Of a stretch of DNA of 41,446 bases, positions 16,860 to 24,176 are shown in pieces. Origin of the DNA: Candidatus Dormiibacterota bacterium (lineage in GTDB: Bacteria > Chloroflexota > Dormibacteria > Dormibacterales > Dormibacteraceae); NCBI GenBank assembly GCA_003151935.1, contig PLYZ01000026.1:1-41446 (forward strand), given 5' to 3'. Under the pieces are notes generated by a model. That model worked only from the letters and a program-made list of their open reading frames with translations. It ran no database searches and was not told where the DNA came from. The translations under genes and the position numbers were made by a program. Positions within the stretch are counted from its first letter, which is position 1. The number at the start of each line of letters is the position of its first letter.

Positions 16860-17755
16860 AATATGTAGAGACGGGTGGCGTCCGAATCTCCGCTATCGGA
16901 TTGGGCACCTGGCAGTTTGGGTCGTCGGAGTGGGGGTACGGGGCCGAGTACAACCGCGTCGAGGCAGGCAACATTGTGCGGCGCGCTCTCGAGCTGGGAA
17001 TAAACCTGATCGACACTGCCGAGTTCTACGGGTTCGGACGCTCTGAGCGCATCGTCGGAAAGGCGATCCGCGACCATAGGTCGGAGGTGTTCATCGCCAC
17101 CAAGATCTTTCCGATCGGCCTGGCGTTCATGACGGGATGGCGCGCGCGCCGGAGCGCGCGGCGTCTCGGCGTCGACCGCATCGACCTCTACCAGCTTCAC
17201 TGGCCGAGTCCGCTGTTCCCGCCTCGCGCCACCATGCCGCGCATGGCTCGTCTCATCGAGGAGGGCCTGGTGGCGCACGTGGGCGTCAGCAATCACGACT
17301 TGCGGGAGTGGCAGCAGGCAGAGGAAGCGTTGGGGCGTCCGGTTCTCTCCAACCAAGTCCTGTTCAACCTGGTCGACCGCAGGCCGGAGCGCGAGCTTCT
17401 GCCGTGGGCGCAGCAGAACGGAAGGGTGATCATCGCGTACAGCCCGCTCGGGCAGGGATTGCTTTCGGGCAAGTATCAGGATTCGACGCCAACCAACCTG
17501 GTGAGGCGCAGGCGGGGCAGCTTCAGCACCGCAAACCGCGCTCGCCTCGCGCCGCTGATCGCTGCCCTACGCGAGATTGGGAGCCGCCATGGCGCTACAC
17601 CCGCGCAGATTTCCCTCGCGTGGCTCATCCGCAAACCCAACGTCGTCGCCATCCCCGGAGCGTCCAGCGTGCGCCAGCTGGAGGAGAACGCCGCGGCGAG
17701 CGAGGTGGTGCTGTCGGACGAAGAGTCTGCCCGCCTGGATAGTCTCAGCGCATGA
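16856..17755 (+). CDS. Aldo/keto reductase (299 aa)
   Basis: An NADPH-dependent oxidoreductase of the AKR superfamily with all four catalytic residues: D53, Y58 (IDTAEFYG), K83 (IATKIF) and H115 (YQLHWPSP). The nucleotide-binding end is seen in YSPLGQGLLSGKY and AIPGASSVRQLEENA. It starts at ATG 16856 (ATGA overlap with the NUDIX gene) and overlaps menC as ATGA. The substrate is unknown; the operon context hints at a carbonyl metabolite of the aromatic pathway, but this is speculation. Confidence 0.92.
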   Translation: MKYVETGGVRISAIGLGTWQFGSSEWGYGAEYNRVEAGNIVRRALELGINLIDTAEFYGFGRSERIVGKAIRDHRSEVFIATKIFPIGLAFMTGWRARRSARRLGVDRIDLYQLHWPSPLFPPRATMPRMARLIEEGLVAHVGVSNHDLREWQQAEEALGRPVLSNQVLFNLVDRRPERELLPWAQQNGRVIIAYSPLGQGLLSGKYQDSTPTNLVRRRRGSFSTANRARLAPLIAALREIGSRHGATPAQISLAWLIRKPNVVAIPGASSVRQLEENAAASEVVLSDEESARLDSLSA

Positions 17756-18906
17756 CTGAGGGGTCCCCGCGAACTCACGGCGAAGCCTCTGAGTTCGTGG
17801 GTTCCAAACTTCGCTCGGTCGAGATGCGCCGCATCCGCCTGTCGCTTGTAGCGCCCTTCGAGACGTCGTTCGGCGTCCAGACGGAGCGCGACATCCTGCT
17901 GTTGAAGGCGATCACCTCGGACGGTGAGGGTTGGGGCGAGTGCGTGGCGGGCGAGGAGCCGACCTATTCGAGCGAATATGTGGACGGGTGCCAGCACGTT
18001 CTGATCCATCACCTGCTGCCCCGGCTGCTGGGCCAGGCGCGCATCGAGGCGGAGGACGTGGGGCGGCTCCTGCGGCCGGTTCACGGTCATCAAATGGCGA
18101 AGGCGGCGATCGAGATGGCGATTCTCGACGCGCAGCTGCGCGCGCGAGGCGAATCGTTCGGCAAGTATTTCGGCGCGGTCCGCGAGGCCGTCGATAGCGG
18201 CGTCTCGGTCGGCATCCACAGGACGATCCCGGAGCTGCTGGAGACGGTGGGGGACTACATCGAAAAGGGCTACCGGCGGATCAAGCTGAAGATCAAGCCC
18301 GGCTGGGACGTCGAGCCGGTGCGGGCTGTGCGGGAGCGATTCGGCAACGTGCCGCTTCAGGTGGACGCCAACACCGCTTACACGCTGTCGCACGCGGACC
18401 ATCTCGCACAGCTGGACGAATTCGACCTGCTGCTGATCGAGCAGCCGCTCCCTGAGGAGCAGGTGCTCGCTCATGCGGAGCTTGCGAAGCTGGTCCGCAC
18501 CCCGATCTGCCTGGACGAGTCGATCACCTCGGCGCAGGCTGCGGCGGACGCCATCCAGCTCGGAGCCTGCCGCATCATCAACATCAAGCCGGGCCGCGTG
18601 GGTGGCTACCTCGAGGCGCGCCGCATCCACGACCTCTGCGCCGAGCACGGGCTGCCGGTGTGGATGGGAGGGATGCTGGAGACAGGAATCGGGCGCGCCG
18701 GCAACGTGGCGATGGCGGCGATGCCGAACTTCAGCCTACCCGGCGACACCTCCGCTTCCGACCGCTACTACCACCGCGACATCACGGCGCCTTTCGTCCT
18801 GCACGACGGCCGGCTGGACGTGCCGGGCGGACCGGGGCTTGGCGTCGAGGTCGACGTCGAGTTCCTCGACTCCATCACGCACTGGCGGCTGACGGTCGGC
18901 GCTTAG
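17752..18906 (+). CDS. menC: o-succinylbenzoate synthase / N-acylamino acid racemase (enolase superfamily)
   Basis: The protein belongs to the MenC/NSAR branch of the muconate-lactonizing subgroup. The catalytic set is complete: K178-x-K180 (KLKIKPG), metal ligands D205 (VDANTAY), E230 (LIEQPL) and D255 (LDESI), and the second base K279 (NIKPGRVGG). It dehydrates SHCHC to o-succinylbenzoate in menaquinone synthesis, which starts from chorismate, so its place at the end of a chorismate operon fits. Some relatives racemise N-acylamino acids, and that cannot be excluded. ATG 17752 overlaps the previous stop; Met25 (17824) is nearer the usual family start. Its TAG overlaps the TAA of the convergent phosphoesterase gene. 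Confidence 0.88.
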   Translation: MTEGSPRTHGEASEFVGSKLRSVEMRRIRLSLVAPFETSFGVQTERDILLLKAITSDGEGWGECVAGEEPTYSSEYVDGCQHVLIHHLLPRLLGQARIEAEDVGRLLRPVHGHQMAKAAIEMAILDAQLRARGESFGKYFGAVREAVDSGVSVGIHRTIPELLETVGDYIEKGYRRIKLKIKPGWDVEPVRAVRERFGNVPLQVDANTAYTLSHADHLAQLDEFDLLLIEQPLPEEQVLAHAELAKLVRTPICLDESITSAQAAADAIQLGACRIINIKPGRVGGYLEARRIHDLCAEHGLPVWMGGMLETGIGRAGNVAMAAMPNFSLPGDTSASDRYYHRDITAPFVLHDGRLDVPGGPGLGVEVDVEFLDSITHWRLTVGA

Positions 18907-19820
18907 CCGATCCTCGAGCGCAGGCGTGCCGGCGCCTGGGTTGCAAGCAGGTCGGTCATCGGCATCGCCTGTGCCGCATGGCCGAGCCTCGCGACTCCGA
19001 GCTGGTCCTCGATCGTCGCCAGCAGCGAGTAGTGGTCGTACGGCTTCGCGCTGCGGTGCACGAGGGGGTTGGGTCGGATAAAGAGCGTCAGCACCGAGTT
19101 GGCGCTGTCTTCGCCCTCGTCCCACGTGATTACAAGCAGGCCGTTGTCCTGCCAGGCGTTCGAGTTGAGGATGGCCGGCACCGTCTGGGAGAGCCACGCG
19201 TCGGCGACCGAGCTGGAGCAGTCGTGGCCGTCGTGGCAGAGGTCCGGCGTGATCCACGCGAACTGAGGTGTGTTGCCGGACAGGTCGGGCGCGAACTGCG
19301 TGAACGGGACGACCTGCGGCGGGCACGTGCTGCCGTAGTACGCGAACGGGTTGTGCTTCAAGGCATAGGGATAAGGGCTGTGGAAGCAGCCGTTGCTCAT
19401 GCCCTCCATGTAAGCGCGCCAGTCGATCCCCGCGTTGGTCAGCTGTGTGCCGAGGCCGCCGGCGGGGAGTGCGTGGAACCCGTCGTCGGCGATCCCCCAG
19501 GTGGTGCCCGAAGTGAGGGCGAGGTAGTTGGGCAGGCTCGGGTGAGAGATGCCGTGGTAGTTGGTCGCGATCGCGTACTGCGCGGCCAGCTGGGCGACGT
19601 AGCCGCTGGAGATGGCCTGGCTGTAGCTGCGGTTCTCCATGACGATCAGGAAGACGTGGGCCGGCGCCGCGGCTGGTGATGGGTCAGGAGTGGGGCTGGC
19701 GGCTGCCTGGGTGGGGCCGGTAACCGGGACGGTGTGCATCGGCGGAGCCTGGGCTGTGGCCTTGGGCGCGCAGGCGGCGAGAACGAAGGCGGACATGACG
19801 AGGGCAACAGCCAAACGCAT
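18903..19820 (-). CDS. Phosphoesterase-family lipoprotein (305 aa)
   Basis: A lipobox LAAC (Cys17) follows a short hydrophobic signal, so the protein is probably lipid-anchored outside the cell. A Pro/Ala/Thr-rich spacer (residues 20-55) leads to a phosphoesterase-family domain (PF04185-like, related to acid phosphatase AcpA and phospholipase C): VFLIVMENRSY (metal-binding Glu and Asn at 62-63), ISHPSLPNYLALTSG, ITPDLCHDGHDCS, VITWDEGED and a late DHYSLLATIEDQLG. It would hydrolyse a phosphomonoester or phosphodiester; the substrate is unknown. The stop codon overlaps the menC stop tail to tail. The start lies 27 bp from the divergent gene, with TAGGCT eight bases upstream as a possible -10. 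Confidence 0.88.
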   Translation of the reverse strand: MRLAVALVMSAFVLAACAPKATAQAPPMHTVPVTGPTQAAASPTPDPSPAAAPAHVFLIVMENRSYSQAISSGYVAQLAAQYAIATNYHGISHPSLPNYLALTSGTTWGIADDGFHALPAGGLGTQLTNAGIDWRAYMEGMSNGCFHSPYPYALKHNPFAYYGSTCPPQVVPFTQFAPDLSGNTPQFAWITPDLCHDGHDCSSSVADAWLSQTVPAILNSNAWQDNGLLVITWDEGEDSANSVLTLFIRPNPLVHRSAKPYDHYSLLATIEDQLGVARLGHAAQAMPMTDLLATQAPARLRSRIG

Positions 19821-19847
19821 CCCGCAAGAGCCTACGATCCACGCGCC
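19821..19847. promoter_or_regulatory. 27-bp divergent promoter with overlapping -10 elements
   Basis: The gap between the two divergent start codons contains TAGGCT on the minus strand (19829-19834) and TACGAT on the plus strand (19833-19838), sharing two bases. They lie 8 and 9 nt from the respective start codons. If used, both transcripts would have almost no leader and polymerase binding in the two directions would be mutually exclusive. No Shine-Dalgarno is visible on either side. This is pattern recognition only. Confidence 0.4.
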
Positions 19848-20588
19848 TTGCGGTTGCTCAGAGGTTCCTGGGAGCTCGTGGTGCGGCCCGGGCGCGGAGG
19901 GCGTGTCACCTCGCTACGGCTGGATGGCGAGGAGCTGCTCGACCAGGGGATCGGGATCGACAACCCGCATGCTCTCGGTTTCGTCGAGGGTGGGGCGTGG
20001 GGGTGGGACGAGATGGTGCCGACCGTGGACGCCACGGAATCGCTGCCGGATCACGGGGAGGCGTGGCGGCTGCCGTGGGAGGTGGGGGCGAAGACCCGTA
20101 GCTCGGTGGTCATGCGCTGCATTGGACGTGTGGTGCCATGGGAGCTGTCGCGGCGGATCGAGCTGGATGGGGAAGGTGTTCGCGTCTCGTACACGTATAC
20201 GAATCGCGGGATTGAGGCTCATCACGCCTACTGGTGCGCGCATCCACTCTTCAGGTTCGAGAGCGGGATGGTGATCGGGGTTCCGGGCGGCGTGGCGCTT
20301 GCGCAGCTTGCTGATGGGACCAGCACGAAGGCTTTTCTGCCGCCCGGTTCGATCGATCGGGTGCGGCTGGGGTGGCGGTCGGGTGCCGCGATCGAGCTGG
20401 CGTGGGACGCGAGGGTGACGCCCTACGTTGGGATTTGGGTGTGCAACGGGGACCTGGGCGGGTACCGCCAGGTCGCGGTTGAGCCGGCGACGGGCGGGAA
20501 CGACCGGCCGGACCTGGATGCACCGGCGCCCTTGCTCGGGCCGGGTGAGAGGTTGGAGTGGTGGTTGGAGGTTCGGGACGCGAGGTGA
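19848..20588 (+). CDS. Aldose-1-epimerase-like (galactose mutarotase fold) protein (246 aa)
   Basis: The sequence has the beta-rich layout of galactose mutarotase-like proteins: GRGGRVTSLRLDGEELL at the N-terminus, then RRIELDGEGVRVSYTYTNRG, YWCAHPLFRFESG (a His at the usual catalytic region) and VGIWVCNGDLGGYRQVAVEP, followed by GPGERLEWWLEVR. It probably binds a carbohydrate, perhaps as an epimerase, but the active residues cannot be assigned with certainty. The start is unclear: TTG 19848 is used here because it gives the whole first beta strand; TTG 19854 or a GTG at 19878 are alternatives. It is divergent from the phosphoesterase gene. Confidence 0.6.
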   Translation: MRLLRGSWELVVRPGRGGRVTSLRLDGEELLDQGIGIDNPHALGFVEGGAWGWDEMVPTVDATESLPDHGEAWRLPWEVGAKTRSSVVMRCIGRVVPWELSRRIELDGEGVRVSYTYTNRGIEAHHAYWCAHPLFRFESGMVIGVPGGVALAQLADGTSTKAFLPPGSIDRVRLGWRSGAAIELAWDARVTPYVGIWVCNGDLGGYRQVAVEPATGGNDRPDLDAPAPLLGPGERLEWWLEVRDAR

Positions 20589-20756
20589 GGGGAGGACGCT
20601 TAGAAAAAGGACTGTGAAGGGGGTGTGGGGGGTCGCTTGGGTGGTTGGAGGTGGGTGGTTGGAAGGGGCTAGGAAGAGGGTATTGTGGTCGGGTTGGTGG
20701 GCGGAGGATCGCTTGAGGAAAGGAGTGTTTTTCTGCCATTTTCACGATCAAAGCTA
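20589..20756 (+). repeat. G-rich intergenic stretch with 14-bp tandem repeat
   Basis: The plus strand is strikingly G-rich and C-poor. G runs occur at 20619-20623, 20627-20632, 20639-20641, 20653-20655 and 20665-20668. Inside is a two-copy tandem repeat with a 14-bp period; TGGGTGGTTGGA occurs at 20638-20649 and 20652-20663. The G runs could form a G-quadruplex with one long loop. No ORF with coding character is seen here. Confidence 0.5.
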
Positions 20757-20791
20757 TTGACAGGCGAACGTTTGTTTGGTAGCCTGTTTCT
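20757..20791 (+). promoter_or_regulatory. SigA-type promoter with LexA (SOS) box
   Basis: A consensus -35 TTGACA (20757-20762) is followed after exactly 17 bp by TAGCCT (20780-20785). Six bases separate the -10 from the ATG at 20792, so the mRNA is probably leaderless. Between the two elements lies CGAACgtttGTTTG (20765-20778), which matches the Gram-positive/mycobacterial LexA box CGAAC-N4-GTTCG at nine of ten defined positions. LexA bound there would block the promoter. Confidence 0.75.
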
Positions 20792-21946
20792 ATGCTCGCG
20801 ACACAAGACGTCTGCCGTCCGAGTGACGCCGAGGTCGGTCCCGAGCTCAGGCAAATCCTCCATGAGAAGGACCTGCTCGAGCTTCGTGCAGCCCGCGTTG
20901 CGGCTCGCTTCGCCAGCACAGATGAGTACGACGAGCAGGGCTTCGCCTCTCCGATCGACTGGATCCGCTTCAACTGCCACCAGACGAGCACTGCCGCCGC
21001 CGATCTGATCGCGGTCGGTAAGAAGCTGGAGATGGTGCCGGAAAGCGCCCAGGCGGTTTCCAGGGGTGAGATCGGCTTTGCGCATCTGAAGGCGATGGTC
21101 CGGACGGCGAATGCAGTGGGCGCCAAATTCGATGAGGCTTTGCTGCTCGCCAAAGCGCGGGAGAACTCCCCGGGCAAGTTCTATTACCTCTGCAACCACT
21201 ACCGACACTCGGCCGACCGCAAGGGCTTTGAGGCTGAGCAGGCGGACCTGGTGGAGAACCGAAAGCTCTGGATCAGCACCGGCGAGGACGGTGCGGTCCT
21301 GATCAGCGGAGTCTTCGATCCGGTCGGTGGCGCCGCGATTCGGACGGCGCTAGAGCCGCTGGCTCGTAGGTCAGGCGCCCATGACGACCGCAGCCGGGAG
21401 AAGCGGTTCGCGGATGCCGCAGTCGATCTCGCTACCCACGCTCTGGACAGCGGGCTGATCCCGCAGCAGGGATCGCAGCGGACTCACCTCCAGGTCACCA
21501 CCTCGCTCGAGACTCTGCTCGGCTTGCCTGGCGCGCCGGCGGCCGACCTTGAGTTCTCGCCGCTTCCCATCTCCTCCAAGACGGTCGAGCGGCTGGCCTG
21601 CGATTGCTCCGTCACCCGCATCCTGCTCGACTCGGAGTCCACGGTTATTGATGTCGGGCGGGCCAAGCGGACGATCTCTGGGCCGGCGCGCAAGGCGCTC
21701 AACGTGCGCGACCGGGGCTGCGTGTGGACGGGCTGTGAGCGGCCCGCGAGCTGGACCTCTGGGCACCATTTGAAACACTGGATTCACGGCGGAACGAATG
21801 AGCCATCCAACCTTGCCTTGCTCTGCTACCGGCATCACTGGATGGTGCATGAGGGCCACTGGCAGATAGTTCGCGGCGAGGACGGCCGCATTGTGACCAT
21901 CCCGCCGACGGTTACGTTTGGGGCGCCGGCGCGCGGACCGGACTAA
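20792..21946 (+). CDS. DUF222 / 13E12-type HNH endonuclease domain protein (384 aa)
   Basis: The N-terminal two thirds are the helical DUF222 region (SPIDWIRFNCHQTSTAAADL, in parts SPIDWIRF and TAAADLIAVG; GEIGFAHLKAMV; DGAVLISGVFDPVGGAAIRTAL, in parts). The C-terminus is an HNH nuclease domain with zinc-type cysteines C310, C315 and C345, the His pair H325-H326 (SGHHLKHW), the Asn in GGTNEPSNL and H348-H349. It may cut or nick DNA, but the biological role of this family is poorly known. A consensus promoter with a LexA box lies directly upstream, so induction by DNA damage is expected; the 13E12-family genes of Mycobacterium tuberculosis are similarly LexA-controlled. The N-terminus is fixed by the leaderless promoter geometry. 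Confidence 0.88.
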   Translation: MLATQDVCRPSDAEVGPELRQILHEKDLLELRAARVAARFASTDEYDEQGFASPIDWIRFNCHQTSTAAADLIAVGKKLEMVPESAQAVSRGEIGFAHLKAMVRTANAVGAKFDEALLLAKARENSPGKFYYLCNHYRHSADRKGFEAEQADLVENRKLWISTGEDGAVLISGVFDPVGGAAIRTALEPLARRSGAHDDRSREKRFADAAVDLATHALDSGLIPQQGSQRTHLQVTTSLETLLGLPGAPAADLEFSPLPISSKTVERLACDCSVTRILLDSESTVIDVGRAKRTISGPARKALNVRDRGCVWTGCERPASWTSGHHLKHWIHGGTNEPSNLALLCYRHHWMVHEGHWQIVRGEDGRIVTIPPTVTFGAPARGPD

Positions 21947-21965
21947 CTACACAAAGCTCCCGTCC

Positions 21966-21977
21966 TAAACTGAGGCC
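21966..21977 (+). promoter_or_regulatory. Probable -10 element of thrC (leaderless)
   Basis: TAAACT (21966-21971) lies six bases before the GTG start of thrC, with no Shine-Dalgarno in between. The same geometry recurs at several other solitary genes in this window. No convincing -35 is visible. Confidence 0.45.
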
Positions 21978-23216
21978 GTGTCCAAGCTTCTCGGGATGCG
22001 CTGCCGCGAGTGCGGCGCGGAATATGAGCTGGCCGCGACGCATGTCTGCGAGATGTGCTTCGGGCCGCTTGACGTGGTTTACGACCAGGCGGCGCTGAAG
22101 AAGGTGGTCAGCCGGGACCGGATCGAGAAGGGGCCCAAGTCGATGTGGCGTTACCGCGACCTGCTGCCGGTCGAGGACTCGGCGCCGCTGGTGACGCTCG
22201 GCGAAGGCATGACGCCGCTCGTGAAGGCGGACCGGCTCGGGGCCGAGCTCGGGCTGCGGAACCTCTACCTGAAAAACGACAGCATGAACCCGACCAACTC
22301 ATTCAAGGACCGGGTGGTGTCGGTCGCGATCAGCTGGGCGCGGTCCAACGGGTTCGAGACCATCGCGTGTGCGTCCACCGGAAACCTCGCCAATGCAGTC
22401 GCCGCCTATGCTGCCCGAGCAGGCCTGGAATGCTTCGTGTTCATCCCGGTGGACCTCGAGCCGGCGAAGGTCGTGAGCATCGGCGTCTTCGACCCCAACG
22501 TGGTCGCCGTTCGAGGGAACTACGACGAGGTCAATCGCTTGTGCAGCCAGCTCGTCGAGTCGACCCCCTGGGCTTTCTGCAACATCAACATCAGGCCGTT
22601 CTATGCGGAAGGCTCCAAGACCTTGACGTTCGAGACCGCGGAGCAGCTGGGCTGGAAGCTTCCGGACGAGATCATCATCCCGATCGCCAGCGGCTGCCAG
22701 TTCGTTCGCCACCGACAGGCCGCGAGGGAGCTCGTGGAGTACGGTTTGGTCCGCGAAGACCGTGTCCCGAAGTTCACCGGCGCGCAGGCGCTCGGCTGCG
22801 CCCCGGTCTACAACGCATTCAAGTCGGACACGCCGGAGAGGGTGCTGCCGGTCAAACCGAATACGATCGCTCGCTCGATCGCGATCGGAAACCCGTCTGA
22901 CGGCATGTACGTGAACCGGATCGCGCTGGAGACTGGCGGAGTGGTCGAAGCTGTGACGGAGGAGGAAATCGTCGACGGCATCCGGCTCCTCGCGCGGACG
23001 GAGGGCATCTTCACCGAGACCGCCGGCGGGGTCACGATCGGCGTGCTGGCCAAGCTGGCTAGGGCGGGGCGGTGGAATGGCGACGAGGTCGTGGTCGCTT
23101 ACATCACCGGGCATGGCCTCAAGACGGCCGACGTGCTGGCCTCGGCCAACGGCCACTCGCGGCGCGTGGAAATAGAACCCACGCTAAAGTCGTTCCGCGA
23201 AGTGGTGAAAATCTAA
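21978..23216 (+). CDS. thrC: Threonine synthase (or paralogous PLP beta/gamma-replacement enzyme)
   Basis: This PLP fold-type II enzyme (412 aa) has an N-terminal zinc ribbon (C9, C12, C24, C27) and the PLP Lys110 in NPTNSFKDRV, then ASTGNLANAVAAYAA, the phosphate-binding PIASGCQF and ETAGGVTIG near the end. ThrC converts O-phosphohomoserine to threonine. The two next genes, a MoaD/ThiS-like carrier (stop and start directly abut) and a NIL-domain protein, are sulfur-transfer types. An alternative is therefore that this enzyme, like CysM of actinobacteria, uses a carrier-bound thiocarboxylate as nucleophile. Sequence alone does not decide. Confidence 0.88.
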   Translation: MSKLLGMRCRECGAEYELAATHVCEMCFGPLDVVYDQAALKKVVSRDRIEKGPKSMWRYRDLLPVEDSAPLVTLGEGMTPLVKADRLGAELGLRNLYLKNDSMNPTNSFKDRVVSVAISWARSNGFETIACASTGNLANAVAAYAARAGLECFVFIPVDLEPAKVVSIGVFDPNVVAVRGNYDEVNRLCSQLVESTPWAFCNINIRPFYAEGSKTLTFETAEQLGWKLPDEIIIPIASGCQFVRHRQAARELVEYGLVREDRVPKFTGAQALGCAPVYNAFKSDTPERVLPVKPNTIARSIAIGNPSDGMYVNRIALETGGVVEAVTEEEIVDGIRLLARTEGIFTETAGGVTIGVLAKLARAGRWNGDEVVVAYITGHGLKTADVLASANGHSRRVEIEPTLKSFREVVKI

Positions 23217-23501
23217 ATGCCGCAATTTCGAATCCCCGGTCCGCTGCGCCGCCTGTCGGATGGTCAGACCACGGTCGACGTCGAGGCGACCGACCTTGCC
23301 AACGCCATCGATGCGTTGGACGCGCGCTATCCCGGCTTCAGGGACCGCCTGCTCGATGAAAAGGGTGAGCTTCGTCAGTTCGTCAACGTGTACCTGAACG
23401 ACGAGGACGTCCGGCTCGGTGCGGGGCTGAGGGCGAAGGTTCACGAGAAGGACGAGATCTCGATCGTGCCGGCAGTGGCCGGGGGTCGCCGCCGGGCTTA
23501 G
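23217..23501 (+). CDS. MoaD/ThiS-family ubiquitin-like sulfur carrier protein (94 aa)
   Basis: The beta-grasp carrier shows LRRLSDGQTTVDVEA, LDARYPGFRDRLLDEKGELR and FVNVYLNDEDVR, ending in KDEISIVPAVAGGRRRA. The functional Gly-Gly is at 89-90, but four more residues (RRRA) follow. Classical MoaD and ThiS end in GG, so the tail would have to be removed before adenylation and thiocarboxylate formation, as is known for some carriers processed by JAMM-type peptidases. The ATG directly follows the thrC TAA, so the two are co-transcribed. It resembles CysO-type carriers more than the molybdopterin synthase subunit, judged from the neighbours. Confidence 0.82.
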   Translation: MPQFRIPGPLRRLSDGQTTVDVEATDLANAIDALDARYPGFRDRLLDEKGELRQFVNVYLNDEDVRLGAGLRAKVHEKDEISIVPAVAGGRRRA

Positions 23502-23511
23502 ACTCCGCTCT
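23499..23511 (+). promoter_or_regulatory. Probable -10 element of the NIL-domain gene
   Basis: TAGACT (23499-23504) overlaps the end of the MoaD-like gene and lies seven bases before the ATG at 23512. No Shine-Dalgarno precedes that ATG. The element suggests a separate leaderless transcript in addition to read-through from thrC. Confidence 0.4.
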
Positions 23512-23751
23512 ATGGGGCGGAGGCGGTTGAAGCTGATCTTCGGTGCGGCCATGGTCAAAGAGCCGGTGATCTACCAGCTGGGCAAGCAGTTCGCCCTGGT
23601 GACCAACATCCGGCGGGCCGATGTGACGCGCGACCAGGGCTGGGTGCTCCTGGAGATCACAGGAGAGGCCGAAGAGCTGGATCGCGGAGTGGCCTACCTG
23701 GAATCGAGAGGGGTCAAAGTCGAGCCGGCTGAAGGAGACCTGGTCGAATAG
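23512..23751 (+). CDS. NIL-domain protein (79 aa)
   Basis: The short protein (RRLKLIFGAAMVKEPVI then YQLGKQFALVTNIRRADV and GWVLLEITGEAEELDRGVAYL, in parts) matches the NIL domain found at the C-terminus of methionine-importer ATPases (MetN), where it binds methionine. It also occurs in free-standing proteins near sulfur-transfer and homocysteine-forming genes. It follows the MoaD-like carrier by ten bases. A role as a ligand sensor or accessory of a sulfur amino acid enzyme is inferred from this context. The last residues are acidic (EGDLVE). Confidence 0.78.
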   Translation: MGRRRLKLIFGAAMVKEPVIYQLGKQFALVTNIRRADVTRDQGWVLLEITGEAEELDRGVAYLESRGVKVEPAEGDLVE

Positions 23752-23754
23752 GGC

Positions 23755-24154
23755 TTAGCGCCTTCGGATCAGGAGGCGCACGCCAGGCAGCGGCTTCGTC
23801 CTTGGCGGCAGGGCCGCGATGAGCTCCAGAAGGCGCGGCCCGACTCGACCATCCACCACACGACCGGCGCCAGGTCGAGGACGAGCACCACCACGTAGAT
23901 CCAGGAAGGGTCGGGATGGTGCTCTCGAAATAGGTCGCGTTCGACTGCACGAATCTCGATGCGCCCAACGCGAAGCACGCCTTGGCTTGCAGCGAGGCGA
24001 ACGCATTCTGGCCCTTGGCGGCGACGACCAAGTCGCGATGGTCGTCATCGGCCTCGACCTGAAAGGTCACCAGCTCTCCGTCCGACGTGAGCATGGCGTA
24101 GACGGCGAGCAAATACTCTCCGATACGACCGGCCTGGACGTCGCTGATCTTCAC
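23755..24154 (-). pseudogene. Frameshifted gene of unknown function
   Basis: A continuous protein can only be read by changing frame twice on the minus strand. The first part runs from GTG 24154 (VKISDVQAGRIGEYLLAVYA in part; then VEADDDHRDLVVAAKGQNAF) to about SNATYF. The second part is HPDPSWIYVVVLVLDLAPVV, in the next frame. The third part is GPRLLELIAALPPRTKPL to RLLIRRR and TAA 23755-23757. Each part has the G/C-rich third positions of real genes and they join in order. TAAGCT lies eight bases before the GTG as a possible -10. The second change lies in a stretch (23838-23863) that exactly matches, inverted, part of the monooxygenase gene at 24818-24843. This is either a true pseudogene or a sequence error. 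Confidence 0.6.
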
Positions 24155-24176
24155 GGGTTGGGAGCTTAGCCTCAAT

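Noticed and set aside
18660-19679. Long plus-strand ORF across menC and the phosphoesterase gene
   Set aside because: It has no family resemblance, a biased Arg/Val-rich composition and overlaps two well-supported genes.
20792-21946. DUF222-HNH gene as a homing endonuclease inside an intron or intein
   Set aside because: It is a free-standing gene with its own promoter, and no interrupted host gene flanks it.
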